The notes under the pieces are model-generated. The model was not told the origin of the DNA, made no database searches, and worked only from the letters and a program-made list of their open reading frames with translations. This document shows positions 42,183-52,197 of a stretch of 64,000 nucleotides of DNA, in pieces. Within the stretch, counting starts at the first letter, position 1. Each line of letters begins with the position of its first letter. This DNA comes from Listeria ilorinensis (GTDB taxonomy: Bacteria > Bacillota > Bacilli > Lactobacillales > Listeriaceae). The stretch spans positions 90,179-154,178 of the forward strand of contig NZ_CAJYCN010000006.1 of NCBI RefSeq assembly GCF_913566895.1, read 5' to 3'. The translations under genes and the position numbers were made by a program.

Positions 42183-43958
42183 GTGGAAAAAGCAGCGATT
42201 TATCATCAACCAGCAAGCAGTTTTGCCTACAGCTATGATGCAAAAACGTTACATATCAGGCTCAGAGCCAAGCGGGGCGATTTGAAGAAAGTGACATTGA
42301 TTGCCGCAGATCCGTATCTATATCAAGAAGACAGGTGGCAAAAAGAAAGCTATGAAATGGAAAAAATAGCAACGACTGAGCAGCACGATTATTATTTTTA
42401 TCAAATCACGCCACCTAAGAGACGCCTTCAGTATGGTTTTATTGTAGAAGATCACCAACAGGAGACAGCCTTTTACGGTGGGCGTGGTTTTTTTGATGCT
42501 ACAGAAGAGAATTTAGCGACCGCAGATTATTATTTTAAGTTTCCTTTTATTCATGCTGTCGATACATTTCAAGCACCAGAATGGGCTAAGGAGACCATCT
42601 GGTATCAGATTTTTCCAGAACGATTTGCAAATGGTGACCCATCACGTTCACCAAAAAATGTCTTGGCATGGGGAAGCAAGGATCCGGATGTAGATGATTT
42701 CTTTGGAGGAGATCTAGAAGGCATCATTGCACATCTTGATCATTTGGTGGAACTGGGCATAAATGGCATCTATTTGACACCGATTTTTGAAGCACCGACG
42801 AATCACAAATATGATACGCTGGATTATTTCCAGATTGATCCGCACTTTGGCGATAAGGAAACGTTCCGTCGTTTTGTTGACGCGGCTCATGAGAAAGGAA
42901 TCCGGGTAATGCTTGATGCTGTTTTTAATCACATTGGCGACAAAAGTAAAGAATGGCAAGACGTGCTTGTGAACGAGGAACAGTCGAAATATCGTGATTG
43001 GTTCCATATCGATTCTTTTCCGGTTCGATCAGGTGAAAACGGTAATTTTGAAGGAACTCAGACACTCTCCTATGATACATTTGCTTTTACCACGCATATG
43101 CCAAAATTGAATACTGCCAGTCCGGAAGTTCAAAAATATTTGCTGGATATCGCCACTTATTGGGTACGCGAGTTTGATATTGATGGCTGGCGTCTGGATG
43201 TAGCGAATGAAGTGGACCACGCTTTCTGGAAAAAATTCCGTCAGGCGGTACTGGCTGAAAAGGACGATGTCTATATTTTAGGTGAGATTTGGCATGATTC
43301 ATGGCCATGGCTTTTAGGTGATGAGTTTGATGCGGTGATGAATTATCCGTTTACCCAGACGATCATTGAACATTTTATTGAAGAGCGAATATCAGCAACC
43401 CAACTTATATCAGGGATCAATGAGCAATTCATGCGTTACCCTGCGCAAGTTAGTCAGGTGATGTTTAATATGCTTGACAGCCATGATACAGCGCGTGTTT
43501 TAACGAGGGCAGGCGGTGACAAAAACAGAGTCAAGCAGGCATTAGCTTTCATGTTCGCGCATACGGGTTCTCCGTGTATTTATTACGGGACAGAGTTTGG
43601 CATGGATGGCGGCAACGACCCAGGATGTCGGAAATGTATGGTTTGGGACGAGTCAGAACAAGATTTGGAAATGTTTACTTTTATGCAGAAGCTTATTCAG
43701 TTTCGTAAAAAATACCAATCACTCTTGACATATGGGGACTTAATATGGCAGGACTGGACAAGTGAACAACTAGTAGTATTTGAACGGAAGTTGGGGGATG
43801 AAAAACTGGTATTTATTTTTAATGATCGTGATCAGGAAGTAAAGAAAGATGCGGCCGCCTTTGGTTTTGATGCAACCGCTACTGATGCTTTGAATGCGGA
43901 GCAAATTGACACATTTGTGAAAATCCCGGCGCGTAGTTTTAGAATTGTTAACGCATAA
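42183..43958 (+). CDS. GH13 neopullulanase/maltogenic amylase-type enzyme
   Basis: This 591-residue cytosolic enzyme (no signal peptide) has an N-terminal starch-binding-like domain (about 1-120) and a GH13 barrel. The catalytic regions are DAVFNH, GWRLDVANE (nucleophile Asp), EIWHD (acid/base Glu) and MLDSHDTARV. Cyclomaltodextrinase/maltogenic amylase/neopullulanase members share this layout and cut imported maltodextrins. GTG 42183 follows AAGGAGG; the longer reading to 42156 includes the RBS. Confidence 0.85.
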   Translation: MEKAAIYHQPASSFAYSYDAKTLHIRLRAKRGDLKKVTLIAADPYLYQEDRWQKESYEMEKIATTEQHDYYFYQITPPKRRLQYGFIVEDHQQETAFYGGRGFFDATEENLATADYYFKFPFIHAVDTFQAPEWAKETIWYQIFPERFANGDPSRSPKNVLAWGSKDPDVDDFFGGDLEGIIAHLDHLVELGINGIYLTPIFEAPTNHKYDTLDYFQIDPHFGDKETFRRFVDAAHEKGIRVMLDAVFNHIGDKSKEWQDVLVNEEQSKYRDWFHIDSFPVRSGENGNFEGTQTLSYDTFAFTTHMPKLNTASPEVQKYLLDIATYWVREFDIDGWRLDVANEVDHAFWKKFRQAVLAEKDDVYILGEIWHDSWPWLLGDEFDAVMNYPFTQTIIEHFIEERISATQLISGINEQFMRYPAQVSQVMFNMLDSHDTARVLTRAGGDKNRVKQALAFMFAHTGSPCIYYGTEFGMDGGNDPGCRKCMVWDESEQDLEMFTFMQKLIQFRKKYQSLLTYGDLIWQDWTSEQLVVFERKLGDEKLVFIFNDRDQEVKKDAAAFGFDATATDALNAEQIDTFVKIPARSFRIVNA

Positions 43959-44010
43959 CAAATCAAATTCTCTGATTGCAATGGATTTCACATTCGATGT
44001 TTGAAAAGTT

Positions 44011-44065
44011 GTTACCGATAACATGTGAAAATATATTGAAACCGTTTTCTAAACCTGCTTATAAT
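44011..44065 (+). promoter_or_regulatory. malE promoter with MalR operator and cre-like site
   Basis: GTTACCGATAAC (44011-44022) is a second copy of the putative MalR operator. TTGAAA (44036-44041) and TATAAT (44060-44065) form a promoter with 18-nt spacing. TGAAACCGTTTTCT (44037-44050) is a near-consensus cre overlapping the -35. Confidence 0.7.
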
Positions 44066-44132
44066 AAATGTAAGGTTAACCTGAAACGGCAAGTCGAAAA
44101 GGAAGTATTGATTTAAAGGAGGAAAAGGTAAA

Positions 44133-45389
44133 ATGAATTGGAAGAAAAAAATGGGTATCTCACTCTTAGTAGCGGGTCTTTCATTAAGTCTTGCAGCATG
44201 TGGCGGCGGTTCGTCCAGTGGCAAAAGCAGCAGCGATGGGAAAACATTGACGGTCTCCGTTGATAGCGGATACAAAAAATATATCAATGACATCAAAGGG
44301 GATTTCGAAAAAGAAAATGATGTAAAAATCAAAGTTGTTGAAAAAGATATGTTTGAGCAATTAGAAGCACTTCCGCTTGACGGACCAGCAGGCACAGCGC
44401 CAGATGTGATGATGGCTGCCTATGATCGAATCGGTAGTTTGGGTCAGCAAGGGCATTTGGCTGAGGTTGAACTAGGAAACAAGGATCAATATGATGATAA
44501 AGACATGAAACAGGTTACAATTGACGGAAAAATATACGGGGCTCCATCTGTCATTGAAACAGTTGTGCTTTATTACAATAAGGATTTAATTGACAAAGCA
44601 CCAGCAACTTTTTCCGACCTTGAAAATCTTGCCAAAGATCCACGATTCGACTTTTCTTCTGAAAAAGGTAAGAATATTGGTTTCTTGGCGAAATGGACCG
44701 ACTTTTACTTCTCGTATGGCTTGCTAGCAGGTTATGGTGGGTATGTGTTCGGTGATGACGGCACGAATCCAAAAGACATTGGACTTAATAATGCGGGTTC
44801 TGTGGAAGGGATCACATATGCAACAAAATGGTTCCAAGATGTTTGGCCAAAAGGTATGCAAGATAATAAGAGTGCCGATGACTTCATTCAAGATCAATTT
44901 GTGAAGGGGAAAACGGCGGCAATTATTGGTGGACCTTGGTCAGCAGCAAATTACAAAGAAGCTAAATTGAATTACGGTGTTGCGAAAATTCCAACCTTGC
45001 CAAACGGAAAAGAGTACTCACCATTTGCAGGTGGTAAAGGCTGGGTTGTAAGTAACTATTCTAAAAACAAAGAACTATCACAAAAATGGTTGGATTATGT
45101 AACAAATGCAGATAACCAAAAGAAATTCTATGATATGACAAATGAAATTCCTGTAAACATGGAAGCACGTGATTATGCAGCAGGTAAAAATGATGAATTG
45201 ACAAATGCGGTAATTGAGCAGTATAAAAATGCGCAGCCAATGCCGAACATCCCAGAAATGTCAGAAGTTTGGACAGGTGCAGAAAATCTGATGTTTGATG
45301 CGGCAAGTGGTGCTAAAACACCGCAACAGTCGGCAGATGATGCTGTAAAAGTAATTGAAGACAATATTAGTCAAAAATATACGAAATAA
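44133..45389 (+). CDS. malE: maltose/maltodextrin ABC substrate-binding lipoprotein
   Basis: This 418-residue lipoprotein has signal peptide GISLLVAGLSLSLAACGGG (lipobox LAAC) and a cluster I solute-binding fold: GPAGTAPDVMMAAYDRIGSL, GKIYGAPSVIETVVLYYNKDL, GKTAAIIGGPWSAANYKEA and a late IPEMSEVWTGAENLMFD. It delivers maltodextrins to the MalFG permease. The AAAGGAGG RBS is strong. The ATPase (MsmX-type) is not encoded here, as is usual for these systems. Confidence 0.9.
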   Translation: MNWKKKMGISLLVAGLSLSLAACGGGSSSGKSSSDGKTLTVSVDSGYKKYINDIKGDFEKENDVKIKVVEKDMFEQLEALPLDGPAGTAPDVMMAAYDRIGSLGQQGHLAEVELGNKDQYDDKDMKQVTIDGKIYGAPSVIETVVLYYNKDLIDKAPATFSDLENLAKDPRFDFSSEKGKNIGFLAKWTDFYFSYGLLAGYGGYVFGDDGTNPKDIGLNNAGSVEGITYATKWFQDVWPKGMQDNKSADDFIQDQFVKGKTAAIIGGPWSAANYKEAKLNYGVAKIPTLPNGKEYSPFAGGKGWVVSNYSKNKELSQKWLDYVTNADNQKKFYDMTNEIPVNMEARDYAAGKNDELTNAVIEQYKNAQPMPNIPEMSEVWTGAENLMFDAASGAKTPQQSADDAVKVIEDNISQKYTK

Positions 45390-45408
45390 TACGCGAAAAG
45401 AAATCCAG

Positions 45409-45456
45409 TCTTAAATGCGGGCCCGGCTGCTTGCGGCAAGGGCTCGCTATTTAAGA
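45409..45456 (+). other. intercistronic stem-loop between malE and malF
   Basis: TCTTAAATGCGGGCCC pairs with GGGCTCGCTATTTAAGA, with minor bulges. There is no T-run. It probably stabilises the malE mRNA and limits read-through, giving more MalE than MalFG. Confidence 0.6.
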
Positions 45457-45491
45457 TGAAACCAGCGTAGAAAGAATGTGAGGTTTGCAAG

Positions 45492-46796
45492 ATGAAACTG
45501 GAGAAAGAGCCGCAAGATGTCCGAAAAGCGACGCTATTGTCCCTCATTCCAGGATTTGGCCAGTTTTATAATAAGCAAAATTTTAAAGGCATTATCTTCT
45601 TGGCTGTTTTTATTTTGTTTATCATTGAACTTTTTGCTGTCGGGTTTAACGCACTCGTTGGCTTAGTCACACTGGGAACAGTACCGGGTGTGGACCATTC
45701 CTTGTATTTCTTGATTGAAGGTACTTTGCAGTTGATCGTGACGCTTCTTTTTATCGGCTTTTACATACTGAATATTTTAGATGCAAGAAATGTTGCGAAA
45801 AGATGGCAGCTTGGAGAAGAAGTCAATACGACGACTGTTGCGATCTTGAAAAACATGCTTGACAAAGGTTTTCCATATTTATTTACATTGCCAGCCTATA
45901 TCGTGATGACATTTGTCATTATTTTTCCAGTACTCGTAACGCTTTTCATGGCGTTTACTAATTATGATTTTTATCATATCCCGCCGGCAAATTTAATTGA
46001 CTGGGTGGGACTCAAGAATTTTTTCAATATTTTCTTCCTGAGTTCTTATCGAGATACGTTTATGAGTGTATTTTCGTGGACGCTCATTTGGACAGTTTGT
46101 GCGACAACTTTGCAAATCGTGCTGGGAGTGTTCACGGCAATCGTTGCTAATCAAAGTTTTATCAAAGGAAAACGACTTTTTGGTGTTATTTTTCTATTGC
46201 CATGGGCAGTGCCGGCTTTTATTACGATTATGATTTTTTCGAATATGTTTAATGACAGTATCGGGGCAATCAATCAACAAGTGATTCCGCTTTTGAATCA
46301 TTTACCGCTCGTCGATATTGATGCAATTTCGTGGAAGACGGATCCATTTTGGACGAAAGTTGCGCTGATCTCTATTCAGGGCTGGCTCGGCTTCCCTTAT
46401 ATCTATGTGATGGTAACAGGAGTTTTGCAGGCTATTCCAGGAGAGCTTTATGAAGCGGCGCGAATCGATGGGGCAAGTGCGATGCAGCGGTTCCGTAAAA
46501 TCACTTTGCCAATGATCCTTTTTGTAACAGCACCTGTTTTTATCACGCAATATACATTCAACTTTAATAACTTTTCGATTATTTACCTCTTTAATGAAGG
46601 GGGACCGGGAAGTGTTGGCGGAGGTGCCGGATCGACTGATATTTTGATTTCATGGATCTACAAACTAACGACCGGAACTTCTCCGCAATATGCACTGGCA
46701 GCGGCGGTGACATTGATCATTTCAGCAATCGTCATTGCAGTTTCCATGATTGCCTTTAAAAAGACCAATGCCTTTGGGAATGAGGAGATGATGTAA
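45492..46796 (+). CDS. malF: maltodextrin ABC permease MalF
   Basis: This 434-residue permease has an N-terminal two- or three-helix extension (SLIPGFGQFYNKQNFKGIIFLAVF) and a C-terminal binding-protein-dependent transport domain. The EAA loop is at YEAARIDGASAMQRFRKITLPMI. It is followed without gap by malG. Confidence 0.9.
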   Translation: MKLEKEPQDVRKATLLSLIPGFGQFYNKQNFKGIIFLAVFILFIIELFAVGFNALVGLVTLGTVPGVDHSLYFLIEGTLQLIVTLLFIGFYILNILDARNVAKRWQLGEEVNTTTVAILKNMLDKGFPYLFTLPAYIVMTFVIIFPVLVTLFMAFTNYDFYHIPPANLIDWVGLKNFFNIFFLSSYRDTFMSVFSWTLIWTVCATTLQIVLGVFTAIVANQSFIKGKRLFGVIFLLPWAVPAFITIMIFSNMFNDSIGAINQQVIPLLNHLPLVDIDAISWKTDPFWTKVALISIQGWLGFPYIYVMVTGVLQAIPGELYEAARIDGASAMQRFRKITLPMILFVTAPVFITQYTFNFNNFSIIYLFNEGGPGSVGGGAGSTDILISWIYKLTTGTSPQYALAAAVTLIISAIVIAVSMIAFKKTNAFGNEEMM

Positions 46797-47648
46797 ATGA
46801 AAGACTTTCTAAAAGATCAGCGGACGACTCGCTTTTTGACAAAATTCTTTACGTACCTGTTTCTCATTTTACTGTCGGTCGTCATTTTATACCCGATCCT
46901 GATCACTGCTTCATCCGCTTTCAAGCCAGGGAACATTGCTGCTTTTACGCTGGAATGGACGGGTGACTGGTCGCTTGATAACTTTAGCCGTTTATTCAAT
47001 GAAACACTTTATCTGGACTGGTATAAAAATACATTGATCATTGCGATTGCTACGATGATCCTTCAGGTAACGATTGTCACATTTGCTGGATACACTTACA
47101 GTCGTTACCGGTTTAAAGGAAGGAAAAATAGTTTGGTGTTCTTTTTGATCATTCAAATGGTGCCAACGATGGCTGCGCTTACGGCTTTCTACGTGCTAGC
47201 AATGCTGCTTGGGGCACTCGATCAGTATTGGTTCCTGACGCTGATTTATATTGGCGGGGGGATTCCGATGAATACTTGGCTGATGAAAGGCTATTTTGAT
47301 ACTGTTCCGCGTGATTTGGATGAATCCGCTAAGCTTGATGGGGCGGGGCATTTCCGAATTTTTGCGCAAATTATTCTGCCACTGGTTCGCCCGATGATTG
47401 CTGTACAGGCGCTGTGGGCATTTATGGGACCATTTGGTGATTTCCTACTTGCAAAATTCCTGCTTCGGACACCAGAAAACTTGACGATTGCGGTTGGGTT
47501 GCAAAGTTTCATTTCGAATCCGCAGCAGCAGAAAGTAGCTTTATTTGCTGCCGGAGCCATTCTTGCGGCCTTGCCAATCTGTCTACTCTTCTTCTTCCTG
47601 CAAAAGAACTTTGTCTCAGGACTTACAGCAGGTGGAACCAAAGGATAA
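46797..47648 (+). CDS. malG: maltodextrin ABC permease MalG
   Basis: This 283-residue, six-helix permease has the EAA-type loop [23 protein letters not shown] and the typical C-terminal end [15 protein letters not shown]. It starts directly after the malF stop. It heterodimerises with MalF. Confidence 0.9.
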   Translation: MKDFLKDQRTTRFLTKFFTYLFLILLSVVILYPILITASSAFKPGNIAAFTLEWTGDWSLDNFSRLFNETLYLDWYKNTLIIAIATMILQVTIVTFAGYTYSRYRFKGRKNSLVFFLIIQMVPTMAALTAFYVLAMLLGALDQYWFLTLIYIGGGIPMNTWLMKGYFDTVPRDLDESAKLDGAGHFRIFAQIILPLVRPMIAVQALWAFMGPFGDFLLAKFLLRTPENLTIAVGLQSFISNPQQQKVALFAAGAILAALPICLLFFFLQKNFVSGLTAGGTKG

Positions 47649-47671
47649 ATTTTTGAAGATAAGGAATGAAA

Positions 47672-48529
47672 ATGATGAACCAAACTTCTTTTCCAAAACG
47701 ATATTTCTCATCCATCTTAACGCCTGTCCGAATTTTTACAGGACGAAACAACTTGTCTTGGGTCAATATGTTGTTTGTCGGACTGTTTCTTATTAGTTTG
47801 ATGTTGATGCCTGTTGCGATGCATGCGGCTAAAGAGCAGACGATCCAATTTAAGGAAGTGGCTCCGCATGCCTTTGCACTGGATAAAAAAGCTTTGACGG
47901 ACAGCCTTGGCGAAATGACGATACAAGATGGCAAGCTTTCTGGTGGAGAGGAGATGCTGCATCAGGAAACTAGTGGCGCAGTTGGACTTTATGAACCGAA
48001 AGCAGCACTGGAAGATGAAAAAAATGCGATTGTTTTCAATCAGTCGGAGATAATCGTCAAGGATCAGGCGGGGTATCAGTTTTCGATTCCTTATCATGCT
48101 GGGATGGATCTGACAAAAGTGACAACAGAGGACGCGCTGGATGAATTTTTGAATGATGCTTGGTATATGCAAAATCGACCGTTCATTTTTCTAAGTCAGT
48201 TTATGATGGTGGCGGGGGTATTATTTGCCAGTACATGGCTTTTGATACTCGTGACAGCAGGTTTTCTTTGGATGACAAAGAAAAGTCAGATTGGTGAGAT
48301 CAGCTCCTTTAAAGAGGCACTCAATATAACGTTGAATGCAATGGGATTGCCAGTTTTTGTCAGTACGATCGTTGGATTTATTTATTTTGATATAACAATC
48401 ATGTTGGCGATTACTTCACTGGGTATGGTACTTTTGATTGCCTGGACATTTTTGAAAACAAGATTTGGAAAAGAATTTCAAACTGCCTCACGGAAAGTGG
48501 ATCGTAGTTTAGGAGGATTTAAGTTATGA
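47672..48529 (+). CDS. MalA-like DUF1189 membrane protein
   Basis: This 285-residue protein has one N-terminal helix (about 34-52), a ~110-residue extracytoplasmic part and three or four C-terminal helices (about 165-265). It matches DUF1189 proteins found between malG and the phosphorylase in Listeria and some streptococci (MalA). Function is unknown, possibly accessory to maltodextrin uptake. Start 47672 is chosen for spacing from AAGGA. It overlaps malP by 4 nt. Confidence 0.75.
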   Translation: MMNQTSFPKRYFSSILTPVRIFTGRNNLSWVNMLFVGLFLISLMLMPVAMHAAKEQTIQFKEVAPHAFALDKKALTDSLGEMTIQDGKLSGGEEMLHQETSGAVGLYEPKAALEDEKNAIVFNQSEIIVKDQAGYQFSIPYHAGMDLTKVTTEDALDEFLNDAWYMQNRPFIFLSQFMMVAGVLFASTWLLILVTAGFLWMTKKSQIGEISSFKEALNITLNAMGLPVFVSTIVGFIYFDITIMLAITSLGMVLLIAWTFLKTRFGKEFQTASRKVDRSLGGFKL

Positions 48530-50796
48530 GAAAGCGGCTATTTGATGTGCACCCGTGGAAATTGACTTCGCGGACACTCGAAAAGGAAGATAAACGTCTG
48601 CAAGAGAGTCTGACTTCACTCGGCAACGGCTACATGGGGCTGCGCGGAAATTTTGAGGAAGATTATTCGGGGGATAGCCATCCGGGTACATATCTGGCGG
48701 GTGTCTGGTATCCGGATAAAACACGTGTTGGCTGGTGGAAAAATGGCTACCCGGATTATTTTGGCAAGGTGATCAATGCGCTGAATTTTATCGGTGTGGA
48801 ACTCTGGATTGATGACGAACCTGTGGATCTCTATACGGCACAGTTGGAAGACTTTTATCTGGAGTTGGACATGCAAAATGGCGTGCTATCGCGTTCCTTT
48901 GTTATACGGACGGCGAATGGTCGCTTTCAGGTGGAAACAGATCGTTTTTTGAGTATTGTTGTGAAAGAGTTGGCTGTGATTCGCTATCAGGTGACGGTGC
49001 TTGAAGGTGCAGGAAAAATCGCACTTAAATCGTATCTAGACGGTAATGTGCGTAATGAAGATGCCAACTATGAGGAGCTGTTCTGGGAAAACTTACAGCA
49101 CAAGGCGGCTAACGCAGAGGGCGAATTGATGGTCAAGACAATTCCTAATAACTTTGGCATTGAGCGGTTTACAGTTTTTGCGAAGATGGTCAACCAATTT
49201 TCAGGGGGAAGGCTGCAGGAACCTTACAGTGATACCGGTTTTGTCGCGAATTGTGTGGAAGAAGAGCTTCAGCAGGGTGAAACGTTAAGTCTTGAAAAAC
49301 GAGTGTTTGTGACGACTTCACGCGATTATTCGGAAGGTGAGCTGGGTAAAGCGGCAGAAAAAATCAAGCAGAAAGTCCAAGCACTAGATTATGCGGCTTT
49401 GAGAGAAGCCCATGAAGCCTTGTGGTTTGAACGCTGGAAAAAAGCGGATGTTAAAATTGAGGGGGATGATCAGGCACAACAAGGGATTCGCTTTAATATT
49501 TTCCAATTATTTTCGACTTATTACGGGGAAGATTCACGACTGAATATTGGACCAAAAGGGTTTACAGGTGAGAAATATGGTGGCGCGACTTATTGGGATA
49601 CAGAAGCTTTTGCATTGCCGATGTATTTGGCTCTAACGGATCAATCTGTGTCGCGGAATTTGTTGGAATATCGTTATCAGCAGCTTCCTCAGGCGAAGGA
49701 AAATGCCCGGAAAATCGGGATGCCCGGTGCGCTTTATCCGATGGTGACTTTTACAGGGATCGAATGTCACAATGAGTGGGAAATTACATTTGAGGAAATC
49801 CACCGTAATGGTTCAATGGCTTATGCGATTTATAATTATACGAATTATACGGGGGATCGCAGTTATCTAGAAGAACAAGGGATCGAAGTGTTAGTTGAGC
49901 TTTCACGATTTTGGGCTGGAAGGGTTCATTTATCGGATCGGCTCAACAAATATATGATCCATGGTGTAACAGGACCGAACGAATACGAGAATAACGTTAA
50001 CAATAACTGGTTCACCAATTATATGGCTAAATGGACAATCGACTACACATTAGAAAATCTAACAGATCAGGCACGTACAGTTTATCAAGTATCGGTAGAA
50101 GAGGCGGAGAAATGGCAGGATATTGCGCAGCGCATGTATTTTCCTTATGATGAAAAATGGCAGATTTTCGTGCAGCACGATACATTTTTGGATAAGGAGC
50201 TTCGCGCAACAGATACGTTAGCTCCACATGAACAGCCTCTCAATCAAAATTGGTCATGGGACAAGATTTTACGGTCGTGTTTCATCAAACAAGCGGATGT
50301 TTTACAAGGCATTTATTATTTCAGCGATGCGTTTGATTTTGAAACAAAGCAGCGGAATTTTGAATTTTATGAGCCGCTGACGGTTCATGAATCCAGTTTA
50401 TCACCTGCTGTCCATGCGATTCTGGCTGCTGAGATCGGTAAAACAGACAAAGCAGTGGAGCTATATAAGCGCACGGCACGACTTGATTTGGATAATTATA
50501 ATAATGACACAGAAGACGGTTTGCATATCACGTCAATGGCCGGCAGCTGGCTTTCAATTGTACAGGGGTTTGCCGGTATGCGGGTACGGGATGGACAGCT
50601 TCACTTTGCGCCGTTTCTACCAGAAGACTGGCATGGGTATTCCTTTACAATTAATTTCCGCGAGGCGCTGATCGAGGTGGCAGTTTCGAAAACAGGTATC
50701 ACTTTAACCCTACTTGAGGGGGAATCCATCACTGTGCATATTTTTGCAGAGGAATTTATTCTTCAAGAAGGAGAAAAGGCCGAACAGCATTTTTAA
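48526..50796 (+). CDS. malP: maltose phosphorylase (GH65)
   Basis: This 756-residue GH65 enzyme cleaves maltose with phosphate to beta-glucose-1-phosphate and glucose. The N-terminal super-sandwich begins [31 protein letters not shown], and the (alpha/alpha)6 barrel carries YWDTEAF and the catalytic Glu in [16 protein letters not shown]. Other GH65 phosphorylases (trehalose, kojibiose) are possible, but the operon fits maltose. A beta-phosphoglucomutase, needed next in the pathway, is not in the window. Confidence 0.85.
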   Translation: MRKRLFDVHPWKLTSRTLEKEDKRLQESLTSLGNGYMGLRGNFEEDYSGDSHPGTYLAGVWYPDKTRVGWWKNGYPDYFGKVINALNFIGVELWIDDEPVDLYTAQLEDFYLELDMQNGVLSRSFVIRTANGRFQVETDRFLSIVVKELAVIRYQVTVLEGAGKIALKSYLDGNVRNEDANYEELFWENLQHKAANAEGELMVKTIPNNFGIERFTVFAKMVNQFSGGRLQEPYSDTGFVANCVEEELQQGETLSLEKRVFVTTSRDYSEGELGKAAEKIKQKVQALDYAALREAHEALWFERWKKADVKIEGDDQAQQGIRFNIFQLFSTYYGEDSRLNIGPKGFTGEKYGGATYWDTEAFALPMYLALTDQSVSRNLLEYRYQQLPQAKENARKIGMPGALYPMVTFTGIECHNEWEITFEEIHRNGSMAYAIYNYTNYTGDRSYLEEQGIEVLVELSRFWAGRVHLSDRLNKYMIHGVTGPNEYENNVNNNWFTNYMAKWTIDYTLENLTDQARTVYQVSVEEAEKWQDIAQRMYFPYDEKWQIFVQHDTFLDKELRATDTLAPHEQPLNQNWSWDKILRSCFIKQADVLQGIYYFSDAFDFETKQRNFEFYEPLTVHESSLSPAVHAILAAEIGKTDKAVELYKRTARLDLDNYNNDTEDGLHITSMAGSWLSIVQGFAGMRVRDGQLHFAPFLPEDWHGYSFTINFREALIEVAVSKTGITLTLLEGESITVHIFAEEFILQEGEKAEQHF

Positions 50797-50809
50797 GAAG
50801 AATTAGAAC

Positions 50810-50857
50810 TAAAATCTGATGGCACTATGGCACTGTCATCGGATTTTGGTTTTTTTC
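50810..50857 (+). terminator. terminator of the maltose operon
   Basis: AAAATCTGATG pairs with CATCGGATTTT, followed by a T-run. Confidence 0.75.
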
Positions 50858-50899
50858 ATACTATAATAAAAGTAAACAGCTAGGAGGAAGTCGTTCGCC

Positions 50900-51188
50900 G
50901 ACTGAGCCCAGCAGAGGATTTTTATTTGATAACCACTTGATTGGCCTCATTGAAATGCTTGTTCAAAAGGCAAATGGGGAGGGAATCACACTGTAAACGA
51001 GCGGCTTGAGCAGTTGAACAGTTACAGGTTGTCTTTCGCTTTCCGTGTCAGGTTTAAAAAACGTTTAGCCCAAATTGATGATACGCATGAATGGCTGGAG
51101 CTTTTTGAAGGAGATGCCCATGAAAAAAGCAAAAGCGTATCTTGCGGAGCTTGGTGAAAAACTTGGAGCGGTCAGGTCACAGAGTTGA
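50900..51188 (+). pseudogene. decayed small gene between malP and cdaA
   Basis: Three partial frames read as protein in succession: LIGLIEMLVQKANGEGITL (stop near 51000), VNERLEQLNSYRLSFAFRVR...LAQIDDTHEWLELFEGDAHE, and MKKAKAYLAELGEKLGAVRS (from an ATG at 51120). A TATAAT-AGGAGG leader lies at 50865-50890. The pieces look like one gene broken by two frameshifts. I cannot name the family. Confidence 0.4.
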
Positions 51189-51195
51189 TCATTTC

Positions 51196-51224
51196 AAAGA
51201 CTTGCCTTGTGCAGGTCTTTTTTT
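51196..51224 (+). terminator. terminator upstream of cdaA
   Basis: AAAGACTTGC pairs with GCAGGTCTTT, followed by a T-run. Confidence 0.8.
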
Positions 51225-51282
51225 CTTAAACAAATCTTTCCGATTTTGTCCAAGGGATTTCTTTTTTCGTAGCTGGGGGTTA

Positions 51283-51291
51283 TGCTATAAT
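51283..51291 (+). promoter_or_regulatory. extended -10 promoter of the cdaA operon
   Basis: TGCTATAAT (51283-51291) is an extended -10. The -35 region is weak. Confidence 0.6.
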
Positions 51292-51375
51292 AAAATAAGT
51301 GAACATTTCTGCTTTGGCAAGGTGTTCCGAAATTATTGGCAAATAACTGGCTTGCCTTGATCAGGAGGCGAAAGA

Positions 51376-52197
51376 ATGAGTTTTACAGATATGACATTTT
51401 TACATTACCTCGCGAATATAGTGGATATTCTAGTCGTGTGGTTCGTCATCTATAAATTAATTATGCTGATTCGCGGAACAAAAGCCGTGCAGCTCTTAAA
51501 AGGTATTTTTATCATTATTGTTGTAAAAGTCGCAAGTGGTTTTCTCGGACTTGAGACGGTCGAATGGGTAACCGACCAAATGCTTACCTGGGGGTTCCTT
51601 GCGATCATCATCATTTTTCAGCCGGAACTTAGGCGTGCGCTTGAGACTCTAGGGCGCGGGAATATTTTTATCCGCACAGGTTCCCGTATTGAAAAAGAAC
51701 AGCGAAATTTAATCGAATCTATTGAAAAATCGACGGAATATATGGCAAAAAGGCGGATCGGTGCGCTTATCTCTGTTGCACGTGATACGGGGATGGAAGA
51801 TTACATCGAGACAGGTATTCCACTAAATGCCCATATTTCCTCCCAACTTTTAATCAATATTTTTATTCCGAATACACCACTTCATGATGGTGCTGTGATT
51901 ATTAAAGGAAACGAGATTGCGTCTGCCGCAAGTTATCTACCGTTATCCGATAGTCCGTTCCTATCAAAAGAACTGGGGACAAGGCACAGGGCGGCGCTTG
52001 GGATCAGTGAAGTAACAGATAGTATCACGATTGTCGTCTCAGAAGAAACGGGTGGCATCTCTATTACAAAAGGCGGCGAACTGTTCCGCGATGTTTCCAA
52101 AGAACGGCTACATGAAATTCTTGAACAAGAACTCATCACTGTGTTTCAAAAGAAAGTACCTTTCTTTGTTAGATGGAGAGGGGGCAAAAAGAAATGA
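51376..52197 (+). CDS. cdaA: diadenylate cyclase CdaA (c-di-AMP synthase)
   Basis: This 273-residue membrane enzyme joins two ATP into c-di-AMP. Three N-terminal helices (about 10-90) precede the DAC domain with the catalytic motifs LHDGAVII (DGA) and GTRHRAALG (RHR). The RBS AGGAGG precedes ATG 51376. It is the first gene of the conserved cdaA-cdaR-glmM operon, coupling c-di-AMP to cell-wall precursor synthesis and osmolyte/K+ balance. Confidence 0.95.
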   Translation: MSFTDMTFLHYLANIVDILVVWFVIYKLIMLIRGTKAVQLLKGIFIIIVVKVASGFLGLETVEWVTDQMLTWGFLAIIIIFQPELRRALETLGRGNIFIRTGSRIEKEQRNLIESIEKSTEYMAKRRIGALISVARDTGMEDYIETGIPLNAHISSQLLINIFIPNTPLHDGAVIIKGNEIASAASYLPLSDSPFLSKELGTRHRAALGISEVTDSITIVVSEETGGISITKGGELFRDVSKERLHEILEQELITVFQKKVPFFVRWRGGKKK

